Shown: one piece after another, positions 15,997 through 24,249 of the stretch | Layout of the letters: the number at the start of each line of letters is the position of its first letter | How positions within the stretch are numbered: the stretch's first letter is position 1 | IMG/VR virus record: IMGVR_UViG_3300042453_000478 | Coordinates: 1-37,217 of that record | Source of the DNA: a virus | Strand: one strand, 5' to 3' | DNA length: 37,217 nucleotides | Made by a program: the position numbers and the translations under genes | Notes under the pieces: generated by a model | What the model was told of the DNA's origin: nothing | What the model saw: the letters and a program-made list of their open reading frames with translations, nothing else | Databases searched by the model: none

Positions 15997-16205
15997 AATA
16001 CCTTGCCGCAGCCATCTTGCTGCTTGCTGGTTGCGATGAGCAGTATCGATATTTCTGCCAGAACCCGGACAACTTCCATGCTGAACGCTGCCAAAAACCT
16101 CGCTGCCAGTTCACGCAGACTTGTCCCGAGTACCTTGTCGCGCCAATATTGGAGAAGCAAATTGAGCAAACCAAACCAGCCGCCGAACCCACCCCGGTCC
16201 GTTGA
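15993..16205 (+). CDS. Small Cys-rich lipoprotein, 70 aa
   Basis: The start makes an ATGA overlap. The signal is MKYLAAAILLLAGC, with lipobox LAGC and Cys14. The mature part has YRYFCQNPDNFHAERC, KPRCQFTQTCPEYL, so four further cysteines that could form disulfides in the periplasm. The YRY-C-Q-[DN]-P-x-[NW]...C-x-K-P-x-C...TCPE pattern is one I recall from short proteins of T7-like and related phages, found upstream of the same membrane protein. Function unknown. Confidence 0.78.
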   Translation: MKYLAAAILLLAGCDEQYRYFCQNPDNFHAERCQKPRCQFTQTCPEYLVAPILEKQIEQTKPAAEPTPVR

Positions 16206-16695
16206 GGAAGAAACCGCGCTGCTGGAGGTCCGCATTTGGGCTTTTGTGGTGGTGGCAGTTACCATCATTTTGTTTGGCATCGTGACAGCCTTGCTGTATT
16301 CGGTGACGTTTGTCACCCAGCCGATCAAGTCGATGGCCCCAATCGATCAGGCGTACACCAAGATGCTCAACGACATTGTGCTGCTCATCGTTGGCGGCAT
16401 CGGTGGTGTCATCGGCAAGCGTGCTGTATCAACAGCGGCCAAGGCATTTACGCCACAGCCCACACATCAGCCGATGTGCCAGCCCATGATGGGTGGCTAC
16501 AACCACAGCAGTTATGCCCCTCCACAGTCCTCCTATGGCCTGCCAAGCCAGCCTTTTGGTGCGATGCCGGTGTGGAAGAACCCAGAGCTTGATGAGTCTT
16601 GGACACCAGGCCCACCACCGACCACACCGCCAGATCATTTGGAAGATGATGAGGCCCGTGCCGAGATCGCCGAAGCTCGCAGGGAGGCCGAATGA
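16162..16695 (+). CDS. Two-helix membrane protein, 177 aa, holin-type candidate
   Basis: TTG at 16162 is chosen because GGAG at 16151-16154 is ideally spaced and because upstream codons up to 16003 overlap the lipoprotein gene and encode atypical sequence. After a Pro/Asn start and SVEEETALLEVRIW, two membrane helices follow (about 27-50, FVVVAVTIILFGIVTALLYS, and about 72-90, IVLLIVGGIGGVIG). The rest is a Pro/Gln-rich soluble tail ending in an acidic helix. The MRIW-type lead before the first helix recalls small membrane proteins of lysis regions in T7-like phages. The long tail is unusual for a plain holin. Confidence 0.72.
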   Translation: MSKPNQPPNPPRSVEEETALLEVRIWAFVVVAVTIILFGIVTALLYSVTFVTQPIKSMAPIDQAYTKMLNDIVLLIVGGIGGVIGKRAVSTAAKAFTPQPTHQPMCQPMMGGYNHSSYAPPQSSYGLPSQPFGAMPVWKNPELDESWTPGPPPTTPPDHLEDDEARAEIAEARREAE

Positions 16696-17204
16696 ACCCA
16701 TTGGCACTTTACCCAACGGTGGCGCTTGCGGCCTTGCTGGTTTTAGGTGGCTTCTACAAATACGGCTACAGCAACGGCTGGGATGACCGTGACGCAGAAA
16801 TGCAGATCGAGATTGCCAGAAAGAACGAAGAGGCGCGATCCAAAGAGCAGGAGATGGCCAAGGCTGTCGCCGACAAAGAAACCGAACTCAGAAAGGCCAA
16901 CGATGTCATCAGCAAAAAACAAACTGATCTTAACGCTGCCATTCGTGCTGGCAGGGTGCGCTTCCCCTCCGCCAGTTGTTCACAAGCCAGCCCAAGTGCC
17001 ACCGTTGTCGCAAGAAATAGCAACCAAGCGCCAGGCCAACCTGACACAACGCCTGACACAGATCCTGGTCCCAGCGAATCCGAGCGCCAAACCCTCGAAC
17101 TGATTGCGCAGATTGCAGCCGATGGAGACAAGGCGATTAACCAACTGAACGCTTGCATTGACGCATACGACAACATGAGGAACATCATCAATGGTCAACG
17201 CTGA
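16692..17204 (+). CDS. Rz: Inner-membrane spanin (Rz-like), 170 aa
   Basis: A membrane helix near the start (YPTVALAALLVLGGFYKYG, about 7-25) and a long periplasmic coiled coil (about 35-90, rich in Glu, Lys and Ala) are the i-spanin plan. It pairs with an o-spanin to fuse inner and outer membranes at the end of lysis. The C-terminal third is Pro/Thr/Ser-rich, then helical with a Cys at about 155. The o-spanin gene lies completely inside this frame, which is the decisive context. It overlaps the endolysin by 14 bp. Confidence 0.88.
   Translation: MNPLALYPTVALAALLVLGGFYKYGYSNGWDDRDAEMQIEIARKNEEARSKEQEMAKAVADKETELRKANDVISKKQTDLNAAIRAGRVRFPSASCSQASPSATVVARNSNQAPGQPDTTPDTDPGPSESERQTLELIAQIAADGDKAINQLNACIDAYDNMRNIINGQR
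16903..17103 (+). CDS. Rz1: Outer-membrane spanin lipoprotein (Rz1-like), embedded
   Basis: This 66-aa frame lies wholly inside the Rz gene in the +1 frame. ATG 16903 has GAAAGG at 16891-16896. The signal is KNKLILTLPFVLAGC with lipobox LAGC (Cys19), and the mature start CASPPPVVHKPAQVPPL is Pro-rich, the hallmark of Rz1. The rest is helical (SQEIATKRQANLTQRLTQIL). A longer in-frame start at 16747 would give no signal peptide at its N-terminus and is rejected. It acts from the outer membrane by contacting the Rz coiled coil. Confidence 0.9.
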   Translation: MSSAKNKLILTLPFVLAGCASPPPVVHKPAQVPPLSQEIATKRQANLTQRLTQILVPANPSAKPSN

Positions 17205-17805
17205 ACAACTCCAAAAGCTGCACATTGGCCCTCATTGGGTTGATGCGCTGAACGCCACCTTTGAGCGATTCAATATCCTGACCCCGCGCCAACAAGCGGC
17301 CTTCATCGGCCAGTGTGGCCATGAGAGTGGCAACTTCAGGGTGCTGGAGGAGAACCTCAACTACAGGGCGGCAACGCTGCTCAAACTGTTTCCCAGAACG
17401 CAGCGGCGTGCATGGGGATTTACGCCTGAAGAGGCTGCTGCATATGAACGACAACCAAAGAAAATTGCAAACCGCATTTACGGAAACCGCATGGGCAATC
17501 GGGACGAGGCTTCTGGTGATGGGTATCGTTTTCGTGGTCGTGGCTGCATCCAGTTGACAGGATCTGCAAATTACCACCATGCAGGGCAGGCTCTGGGTGT
17601 CGACTTCATCATGGAGCCTGACTTGGTGTCCACACCTCAATACGCTGCCATGACTGCTGGGTGGTTTTGGGACACCCAGAAGCTAAATGCTTTGGCCGAA
17701 GCTGGCAGCCACTTGGCTCTCACAAAGAAAATCAACGGCGGCACGATTGGGTTGGATGACCGCATCAAGCACACCACCCATGCCATTGAGGTGCTGGGCG
17801 GGTAA
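17191..17805 (+). CDS. Endolysin, GH19 chitinase-like muramidase, 204 aa
   Basis: Glycoside hydrolase family 19 lysozymes cut the peptidoglycan sugar chain. IGQCGHESGNF (39-49) contains the catalytic acid Glu45; Glu53/54 in LEENLNY is the likely second acid. RIYGNR (95-100), GDGYRFRGRGCIQLTG (109-124) and NYHHAG complete the family pattern. There is no signal peptide or anchor, so export through a holin is expected. The length matches single-domain phage GH19 endolysins. GAGG at 17177-17180 serves as a ribosome-binding site. Confidence 0.93.
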   Translation: MVNAEQLQKLHIGPHWVDALNATFERFNILTPRQQAAFIGQCGHESGNFRVLEENLNYRAATLLKLFPRTQRRAWGFTPEEAAAYERQPKKIANRIYGNRMGNRDEASGDGYRFRGRGCIQLTGSANYHHAGQALGVDFIMEPDLVSTPQYAAMTAGWFWDTQKLNALAEAGSHLALTKKINGGTIGLDDRIKHTTHAIEVLGG

Positions 17806-17823
17806 AGGTGGAATAATTGCACC

Positions 17824-18480
17824 ATGGCCAACGTCAAGCAGCAACTCGAAACCCCATCAATACCAAGCCTTGGCTTTGCCACGGAGGTTTATGAGCGCCG
17901 ACACTTCATTGAGAATGATGGCGCTTTAAACATTTACTTCAAAAAACTCACCTCTGTTTTGGGTGCGCTTTTTGGACCAATGGGTGGGAAATACTTGAAC
18001 GCTCCACATGGCGCGTTTCAGGATTCGACAGACCAGACTGCTGCCAGCACGACCACTGCCTATGCGGTCAAGTTCAACACCACAGACTTTTCCAACGGCA
18101 TCACCATTGCCAGCGACTCGCGGATTACGGTGGCTGTGGATGGACTGTGGAACATTCAGTTTTCTTTGCAGTTCAAGAACACCACCAACGATGGCCAGGA
18201 TGTGGACATCTGGTTTCGCAAGAACGGCACCAACATCGACAACTCAAACAGTCGATTCCATTTGCCTGCACGAAAATCATCTGGCGACCCAAGCCACACG
18301 GTGGCTGCCATGAACTTCTTTGCAAGCATGGTGGCCACTGACTACATTGAGATCATGTGGCGCGTGACCGATGTCGGCGTAAGCCTCGAGCAATACGGCA
18401 CCAGCACAAGCCCGACACGGCCAGCAATTCCATCTGCGATTGTCACGGTGTCGTTTGTCTCCAACCTACCAACGGTGTGA
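17824..18480 (+). CDS. Virion/fibre-type beta-rich protein, 218 aa
   Basis: The N-terminal helical part (about 1-60) holds LGFATEVYERRHFIENDG, and the rest is beta-rich: ITVAVDGLWNIQFSLQFKNT, DVDIWFRKNGTNIDNS, VAAMNFFASMVATDYIEIMW and a closing SAIVTVSFVSNL. This order (strand G-W-N-I-Q-x-S-x-Q, IWFRKNGTNI, DYIEIMW) is like C1q/TNF-like jelly-roll domains found in many phage fibre and head-decoration proteins. It follows the lysis cassette and precedes the predicted nozzle gene. Exact location in the virion is unknown. Confidence 0.78.
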   Translation: MANVKQQLETPSIPSLGFATEVYERRHFIENDGALNIYFKKLTSVLGALFGPMGGKYLNAPHGAFQDSTDQTAASTTTAYAVKFNTTDFSNGITIASDSRITVAVDGLWNIQFSLQFKNTTNDGQDVDIWFRKNGTNIDNSNSRFHLPARKSSGDPSHTVAAMNFFASMVATDYIEIMWRVTDVGVSLEQYGTSTSPTRPAIPSAIVTVSFVSNLPTV

Positions 18481-18482
18481 CC

Positions 18483-19961
18483 ATGTATATCCCATTGAAA
18501 CTTCCCCCAGGCGTCTACAAAAACGGCACAGAATATCAAGCTGCTGGCCGCTGGAACAACGCCAACCTGGTGCGCTGGTATGAGAACACGCTGCGCCCTA
18601 TCGGCGGATGGCGCAAGAGAGCCAACTCGCAAATGTCTGGAATGTGCAGAGGGCTGCTGACCTGGCGCGACAACGGAAGCAACCGCTGGATCGCAGCGGG
18701 AACACACACGCATTTGTATGTTATGAATGAAGCGGGTACGCTCAAGAACATCACGCCAACGGGCTTCACTGCGGGTGCCGCAAGCTCAACCACACTGACT
18801 GGATACGGCAACAACGTGTATGGCGCGTTCGCATATGGTGTGGCTAGGCCGGATACTGGCGTGCCAATTCCAGCGACCACATGGAGCCTCGACAATTGGG
18901 GCGAGTATTTGGTGGGTTGCTCCAATGCCGATGGCAAGCTGTACGAGTGGCAGCTTGGTTTTTCGACACCCACATTGGCTGCGGCCATTACAAACGCGCC
19001 AACCGGGAACAAGGCTTTGCTGGTGACTCAAGAGCGCATCCTGTTTGCACTCGGCGCTGGTGGCAATCCTCGCAAGGTGCAGTGGTGCGACCAAGAGGAC
19101 AACACGATCTGGTCACCTGGCACCGACAACTTGGCTGGCGACTATGACTTGGCGACCCCAGGCTCACTGCTGGCTGGCAAGCGGGTCAAGGGTGTGAACC
19201 TGCTGTTCACCGATGTGGACGTCCACACCGCGCAATATGTTGGCGCCCCATTTGTGTATGGTTTCGAGAAGGCCGCAAGCGGCTGCGGCCTGATCTCGGC
19301 CCAAGCGGTGGCGGCCATTGACACTGCGGCCATTTGGATGAGCAAGGCTGGCTTTTGGATTTATGACGGTTATGTCAAGCCACTGCCAAGTGATGTGAGC
19401 GACTTTATTTTCAAAGACATCAATTTGGCCCAGGCGTCCAAAATTTACTGCGTCCACAACAGTAAGTTTGGTGAAATCTGGTGGTTTTACCCAAGTGGAT
19501 CAAGCAACGAAAACGACAGCTATGTGACGTTCAACTATCGTGAGAACCACTGGAGCATTGGAGAAATTGCACGCACTGCTGGGGTTGATGCTGGTGTGTT
19601 CACGTATCCATTGATGGTGTCCACAGACGGGTATGTGTACGAGCATGAGGTGGGCTATTCCTACGATGGCGCATCAGTGTTCGCAGAGTCCGGGCCGATC
19701 CAGCTTGGCAATGGCGACAACGTGATGAGCGTGCGTGAGGTCATTCCGGATGAGCAGACATTGGGCCAGGCCGAGGTGTCGTTCACCAGCCGGATGTACC
19801 CCACGGGTACGCAGTCCTCATTCGGCCCCTACTCGGCGGCCAACCCCACCAGCGTGCGCTTTTCGGGCAGGCAGGTCAATGTGAAGGTGACAGGGGCTGT
19901 GCTGGCCGACTGGCGCATTGGCACGATGCGGCTGGACGCTGTGCCCATGGGCAAGAGATGA
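18483..19961 (+). CDS. Predicted tail nozzle protein (P22 gp10-like role), 492 aa
   Basis: The ATG at 18483 is preferred over 18357, which lies deep in the previous gene. The N-terminus YIPLKLPPGVYKNGTEYQ, then GRWNNANLVRW and RPIGGWRKR, is a frequent start of large beta-rich proteins in podovirus-like genomes. Through the body, repeated strand motifs (RWIAAGTHTHLYVMN, EYLVGCSNADGKLYEW, AAIWMSKAGFWIYDG, EIWWFYPSG) suggest a beta-propeller, as in the gp10 nozzle of P22-like tails. The nozzle plugs the adaptor ring. Homology to P22 gp10 itself is not visible; the assignment is from order and fold pattern. Confidence 0.72.
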   Translation: MYIPLKLPPGVYKNGTEYQAAGRWNNANLVRWYENTLRPIGGWRKRANSQMSGMCRGLLTWRDNGSNRWIAAGTHTHLYVMNEAGTLKNITPTGFTAGAASSTTLTGYGNNVYGAFAYGVARPDTGVPIPATTWSLDNWGEYLVGCSNADGKLYEWQLGFSTPTLAAAITNAPTGNKALLVTQERILFALGAGGNPRKVQWCDQEDNTIWSPGTDNLAGDYDLATPGSLLAGKRVKGVNLLFTDVDVHTAQYVGAPFVYGFEKAASGCGLISAQAVAAIDTAAIWMSKAGFWIYDGYVKPLPSDVSDFIFKDINLAQASKIYCVHNSKFGEIWWFYPSGSSNENDSYVTFNYRENHWSIGEIARTAGVDAGVFTYPLMVSTDGYVYEHEVGYSYDGASVFAESGPIQLGNGDNVMSVREVIPDEQTLGQAEVSFTSRMYPTGTQSSFGPYSAANPTSVRFSGRQVNVKVTGAVLADWRIGTMRLDAVPMGKR

Positions 19962-20326
19962 GTGACCTGGAGCATCTGGAGCGACTGCGCCAGCATGTGG
20001 AGGCGGCATTAGAATACTCTGGAGGCACACACCATTTCGATGATGTCGTTGAGATGGTGAAGGACAGCAGGCTGCAAGTGTGGCCGGCCACAGAGTCCAT
20101 TGTGCTGACTGAGATCATTGTCTATCCACGGCTGAAGAATTTGCATTACTTCTTGGCTGGTGGCGACCTCGATGAACTTTCAAGGATGCGGCCAATGATC
20201 GAATCCTGGGGCAAGTCAGTGGGGTGCACCAGGGTGACTTTGGCAGGCCGCAGGGGCTGGTCAAAGACATTTTTACAAGACGAAGGGTACAGGCCACAGT
20301 GGTCTGTACTTGCAAAGGAGTTGTGA
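19958..20326 (+). CDS. T7 gp13-like / GNAT-like virion-associated protein, 122 aa
   Basis: The core is VEAALEYSGGTHHFDDVVEMV (13-33), then TEIIVYPRLKNLHYFLAGG (about 50-68) and SWGKSVGCTRVTLAGRRGW (about 83-101). This resembles phage T7 gp13-family proteins, which have an acetyltransferase-like fold. In T7 gp13 is needed for assembly of the internal core. ATGA overlap upstream and one-base overlap downstream place it at the head of the ejection block. Enzyme activity is unproven. Confidence 0.75.
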   Translation: MSDLEHLERLRQHVEAALEYSGGTHHFDDVVEMVKDSRLQVWPATESIVLTEIIVYPRLKNLHYFLAGGDLDELSRMRPMIESWGKSVGCTRVTLAGRRGWSKTFLQDEGYRPQWSVLAKEL

Positions 20327-21864
20327 TGGCAACAGCAGCACAGATACAGGCAGAGATCGCAGCAGGTCCACAGACACAAGACGCATTGGATGCCATCTTG
20401 GTCAAGTACTCGCCTGCTGAATTGGCGGCAGCATTGCCTCAGTATGGCAGTGTTGACGATTACGCCACCGCCCGAGCAGCGGCAGAGCAGCGTGAATTCA
20501 TTGCGTGGCAAGCAGAGCAGCCAAACCCGCTGGGCCAAGGCACTCTGGCTGATGTGTTTGCCAGCCAAGGCATCACAGACCCCAAAAACGACCCACGGCT
20601 GCTGGCCCAAGCGCAAGAGCAGATTAACCGGGCATCGCGCAGGGAAGATATGTACGCCCAGGCTGGCGTGGCCCCCGGAGACTTCCGGCCTTGGAGCGAT
20701 GCTCCTGTGCCAACGGGCGGCACTGTCGCTGGTGGCGGCACTGCCCCAAGAGCCACCGGCCTTGGAAACGCACCAGCATCTGGCGGTCTGCTTGGCACCA
20801 CGACCACAGGGACTGGTGGACCAGCCGCACCGGCTGTTACACCTGCCCAATCCAGAATCCAAGGCATTCAGCAGTGGTACAACTCCAACGTGGGCCGCAC
20901 GGACTCAGAAGCTCAACGCGACCTAAATCGTTTCTTGGCCACAAGCGGCTACACCGCACGCGAAATCAATGCTGCTGTCCCCAATTGGGGCTTGAACGAC
21001 CTGCAAAACGCCATGCGCACAGCCATTGCTGAGGTGGCGCAGCAGACGCCATTTGCGCCTGTTGCTGCGCAGCCAATGCAGCCATTGGCGCAGCCTTACA
21101 CCTCCATTGCATCGCAACTGCCTGGCGGTGCTGACGCACGCGCCCAAGAGATCCGCAACTGGTATGCGGCCAATGAGGGCAGAACAGACCCGCAGGCTCA
21201 GGCAGACCTTCAAAGATTCTTGGCCAGCGGTTATTCGGCCCAAGAAATCAATCGGGCGCTGCCACAATTTGATGTGCCTTTCTTGAGTTCGGGCATTTCA
21301 GCGGCGCAGCAAGCACTTCCTCAGGCTGCACTTGAAAGCAACTTGGCACGCTATCAATCCATTGCCCCAGGTGCGCAATACGCTGGCGCTGCCAGCCCCT
21401 ACGGCCTGATCATGGACCAGATGCAGCCATCCACAAACCCGTATGCCGAAAGCCTGGCCAACACGGCCTTGGGCGGCTACAACCCAGGCGTGTACAACGT
21501 GCTGCTGGATGAAAAAATTGATCCAGTGACCGGCATCGCGGTGCCAGTCAATGATGGCGGCGCTGGCGGAGATGCTGGCGCAAGCACAGGATCTGGTGCT
21601 ACAGGCACCGGCCAAGGCACTGGCATGAGCAACCAAGGCGAAGGCGGACCAGACAGTGGCAACAATGCAGGCTGGGCCAAAGGCGGCTTGATTGACCGTG
21701 TGTCTGGCCCTAACCCACCAGGCCCAGATGATGGCGCTGGCATGTTGGACCTTGGCGAATACGTCATCAAAAAATCATCGGTCAAGAAGTACGGTGCGGG
21801 ATTGCTCGACATGATCAATGAAGGCAAGATCCCTGCCAAAAAAATGAAATCTTTACTCGGTTAA
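20326..21864 (+). CDS. Ejection/internal virion-type protein with helical repeats, 512 aa
   Basis: The ATG at 20326 follows AAAGGAG (20314-20320); the earlier start at 20224 lies in the previous gene. Three repeats of about 50 residues recur: around 14-50 (weak), 177-235 and 272-325, sharing W-Y-x-x-N, G-R-T-D, an amphipathic helix, and Y-[ST]-A-x-E-[IL]-x-x-A-[LV]-P. Linkers are Gly/Thr/Ala-rich. The C-terminus SGPNPPGPDDGAGMLDLGEY, then VIKKSSVKKYGAGLLDMINEG, is a motif shared by many podoviral ejection-block proteins. It is probably carried in the head or tail and delivered with DNA. Confidence 0.78.
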   Translation: MATAAQIQAEIAAGPQTQDALDAILVKYSPAELAAALPQYGSVDDYATARAAAEQREFIAWQAEQPNPLGQGTLADVFASQGITDPKNDPRLLAQAQEQINRASRREDMYAQAGVAPGDFRPWSDAPVPTGGTVAGGGTAPRATGLGNAPASGGLLGTTTTGTGGPAAPAVTPAQSRIQGIQQWYNSNVGRTDSEAQRDLNRFLATSGYTAREINAAVPNWGLNDLQNAMRTAIAEVAQQTPFAPVAAQPMQPLAQPYTSIASQLPGGADARAQEIRNWYAANEGRTDPQAQADLQRFLASGYSAQEINRALPQFDVPFLSSGISAAQQALPQAALESNLARYQSIAPGAQYAGAASPYGLIMDQMQPSTNPYAESLANTALGGYNPGVYNVLLDEKIDPVTGIAVPVNDGGAGGDAGASTGSGATGTGQGTGMSNQGEGGPDSGNNAGWAKGGLIDRVSGPNPPGPDDGAGMLDLGEYVIKKSSVKKYGAGLLDMINEGKIPAKKMKSLLG

Positions 21865-21875
21865 AGGAGAGCGAA

Positions 21876-22832
21876 ATGTCAAAAGGCGGCAGCACCACAT
21901 CCACCACTGGAGTCGATCCAGACATCAAGCAGGCATTCCTCGCCAACTTTGCCAATGCGCGAAATGTTGCAGGCTCTTTGCCTGTGCAGCAGTTTGCTGG
22001 CCTCAACCCCATGTACCAGGCCGGTGAAGAGGCTTTGGTCAACACAGCCTTGGCTGGCCCCGGCATCGCTGGCACCGACCTGGCCGCGCAGATGGCTGCG
22101 GCTGGTGGCGCTTATCAGCCCATGCAGCAGCAAGCATTGCAAGCCAACCTTGGCATGACTGGCCCTGGCTCCATTGGCAGTTACATGAACCCCTACACCC
22201 AGATGGTGCGTGAAAACGCCTTGGGTGATCTGGAGTCTGCACGGCGTGCGGCCATCCAGCAAACGGGTGAGCGTGCCACACAGGCGCGTGCATTTGGCGG
22301 CTCACGCCAAGGTGTCGCAGAGGCTTTGACAAACCAAGGGTTTGCCAAGCAAGCCGCGAACCTTGGCACAACCTTGAACGAGCAAGCATTCAACCAGGCT
22401 GTGCAGTTGCAGGCGGCTGACTTGGCGCGTCAGCAGCAGGCGCAAGCGGCCAACCAGACAGCAGGCTTGCAGGGTGCGCAGTTGCGCCTTGGCGGTGCTG
22501 GTCAACTCGGCAGCTTGGCCGCACAGCAGCAGGCTTTGCGCCTTGGCGGTGCACAGGCTGTCATGGGTGCAGGCGGTGCGCGTCAGGCACTGGAGCAGCA
22601 GCAAATGGACGCAATCCGCAACATCGGCCTGCAACGCCTTGGCGTGGTGCAGTCGAGCCTGGGTGCGCAGCCTGCGAACCTTGGCCAGATTGCCACCACT
22701 CCATACAGCCAGAACGTAGGCGCTGGCGCTTTGGGTGGCGCACTGGCTGGCGCTCAATTGGGCAGCGTCATCCCAGGTATTGGCACTGGCATTGGTGCTG
22801 GCATCGGTGGTATCTTGGGCCTGTTGGGCTAA
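21876..22832 (+). CDS. Ejection-type Ala/Gln-rich protein, 318 aa
   Basis: A conserved segment SYMNPYTQMVRENALGDLE (about 102-120), then the helical ERATQARAFGGSRQGVAEA, is common to internal virion proteins of podoviruses. The long middle is Ala/Gln/Leu helix with heptad-like spacing. The C-terminus (about 280-318) is Gly/Ala/Ile-rich (GALGGALAGAQLG, IGTGIGAGIGGILGLLG), hydrophobic enough to insert in or cross a membrane, as T7 gp14 does during DNA entry. The ribosome-binding site is AAAGGAG at 21863-21869. Confidence 0.8.
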   Translation: MSKGGSTTSTTGVDPDIKQAFLANFANARNVAGSLPVQQFAGLNPMYQAGEEALVNTALAGPGIAGTDLAAQMAAAGGAYQPMQQQALQANLGMTGPGSIGSYMNPYTQMVRENALGDLESARRAAIQQTGERATQARAFGGSRQGVAEALTNQGFAKQAANLGTTLNEQAFNQAVQLQAADLARQQQAQAANQTAGLQGAQLRLGGAGQLGSLAAQQQALRLGGAQAVMGAGGARQALEQQQMDAIRNIGLQRLGVVQSSLGAQPANLGQIATTPYSQNVGAGALGGALAGAQLGSVIPGIGTGIGAGIGGILGLLG

Positions 22833-22841
22833 GGGGGCAAT

Positions 22842-24236
22842 ATGGCAACGAATTTTGATCTCGCAAGTTTGGGCAGCATGTTCGGCCCAGGCGGCACCCC
22901 CACAGGAATTGACGCCCTGCTCAACGATGAGCAGCGCAAGCTGATGGGCCGCAACGCCAACCTGTCGGCAGCCGCTGCGCTGCTCCAAGCCAGTGGCCGC
23001 AGTCCACAGCGCATTGGCCTTGGCCAAGCCCTTGGCGCGGCTTTGCAAGCAGGCCAGCAGGGCTACCAACAAGCCCGTGCTGGATCGCTGCAAGACATGC
23101 TGCTGGGCGAGAAGCTGAAGGAGGCGCAGGCGGCAAAAACAAGACAAGCCAGCATTGAACAAATTATCGGCACAGGTGTGCGGCCTGCTGTTGCAGGTAT
23201 GCCAGCGCAGCCAATTTTTGGCGAAGACATCTTTGGCCAGAAAGTTGGCGAGGGAATGACCCCCGCTGTGGCTGCACGCCCTGCCGGATTCGACATTCAA
23301 GCCATTGCGCCACAGTTGATGGCCCAAGGCCCAGAAGGCCGCAAGGCAGTTGGTGAATTGCTTGCAGCGCAAAAGACACTGATGGGTGACACGTTCAGCC
23401 TTGCCGAAGGTACAAGGCAATATGTGCGTGACCCCATCACCGGCGAGGTGCGTGAAATTGCTGCTGGTGCGCCAAAGCCGGTGCCAGAATCAGACGCTAT
23501 CAAAACGCTGCGTGGGTTGGGTTTAGCGCCCACCATAGAAAACTTGCGCCTACTGGACAAGCCGGAGGCAACTCCAGCAGAGATCCGAACCCTGCAAATG
23601 ACAAACACGCCAATCACATTGGAAAACGTCATGAGACTGCGGCAGTCTAGTGCGCCCAAAACTGTTGTTGACATGACTGGCGGTCAAAAGGGTTTTGAGA
23701 ACGAGATGAAAATTGGCAGCGCATTTAAGGGCGAGCAAATTTACAAAGACTACAACGACATGAAGTCGGCGTTTAGCCAAGTGGTTTCTTCACTGAGTGC
23801 AGGCACACCAATCGGTGATGTGGCCGGTGCGACCAAGATCATGAAATTGCTGGACCCAGGGTCTGTGGTGCGAGAGTCTGAATTGGCCATCGCTATGCAA
23901 GCCGCTGGTCGCCTAGATCGTTTGCAAAACTACTTCAGCAACATGATGTCCGGACAGAAACTCACGCCCACGCAGCGTGATGATTTCAAAGCATTGGCCA
24001 ATGAACTGTACGCAGCCGCTGGCCAAGCCTACAACGCCAAGCGCAAAGAGTATGAAGACCTTGGCAATGCCTACCAGTTCAAGAATTTGAACACTGCTCT
24101 TGGCCCTGCGGCTAACATCCCGTCTATTGTGCGCAAAACGCCTGGCGGTGGTGCCGGTGCCGGTGCTGGTGCTGGAATGGGTACTGGCCCAAGACTTGTG
24201 CCAGGTCCAGACGGTGTGTTGCGTTACGTCCCATAA
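22842..24236 (+). CDS. Ejection-type internal virion protein, 464 aa
   Basis: The N-terminus LDEQR-like helix (IDALLNDEQRKLMGRNANLS) and the following QASGRSPQRIGLGQALGAAL are typical of podoviral internal proteins; a coiled-coil stretch (about 95-110) follows. The centre (about 270-390) is helical with KGFENEMKIGSAFKGEQIYK and SELAIAMQAAGRLDRL, and the end is Gly/Ala-rich low complexity (GGGAGAGAGAGMG). No enzyme motif found. Order between the 318-aa and 615-aa proteins supports the role. Confidence 0.75.
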   Translation: MATNFDLASLGSMFGPGGTPTGIDALLNDEQRKLMGRNANLSAAAALLQASGRSPQRIGLGQALGAALQAGQQGYQQARAGSLQDMLLGEKLKEAQAAKTRQASIEQIIGTGVRPAVAGMPAQPIFGEDIFGQKVGEGMTPAVAARPAGFDIQAIAPQLMAQGPEGRKAVGELLAAQKTLMGDTFSLAEGTRQYVRDPITGEVREIAAGAPKPVPESDAIKTLRGLGLAPTIENLRLLDKPEATPAEIRTLQMTNTPITLENVMRLRQSSAPKTVVDMTGGQKGFENEMKIGSAFKGEQIYKDYNDMKSAFSQVVSSLSAGTPIGDVAGATKIMKLLDPGSVVRESELAIAMQAAGRLDRLQNYFSNMMSGQKLTPTQRDDFKALANELYAAAGQAYNAKRKEYEDLGNAYQFKNLNTALGPAANIPSIVRKTPGGGAGAGAGAGMGTGPRLVPGPDGVLRYVP

Positions 24237-24249
24237 GTAAGGTGAAAAT

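Noticed and set aside
16003-16161. Longer N-terminus for the 16162 membrane protein
   Set aside because: The extension overlaps the lipoprotein gene almost fully, has atypical Ser/Arg-rich sequence, and a well-placed GGAG supports the TTG at 16162.
22302-23420. 372-codon minus-strand frame opposite the ejection genes
   Set aside because: Antisense shadow of Ala/Gln-rich coding sequence; Cys/His/Leu-rich without domains.
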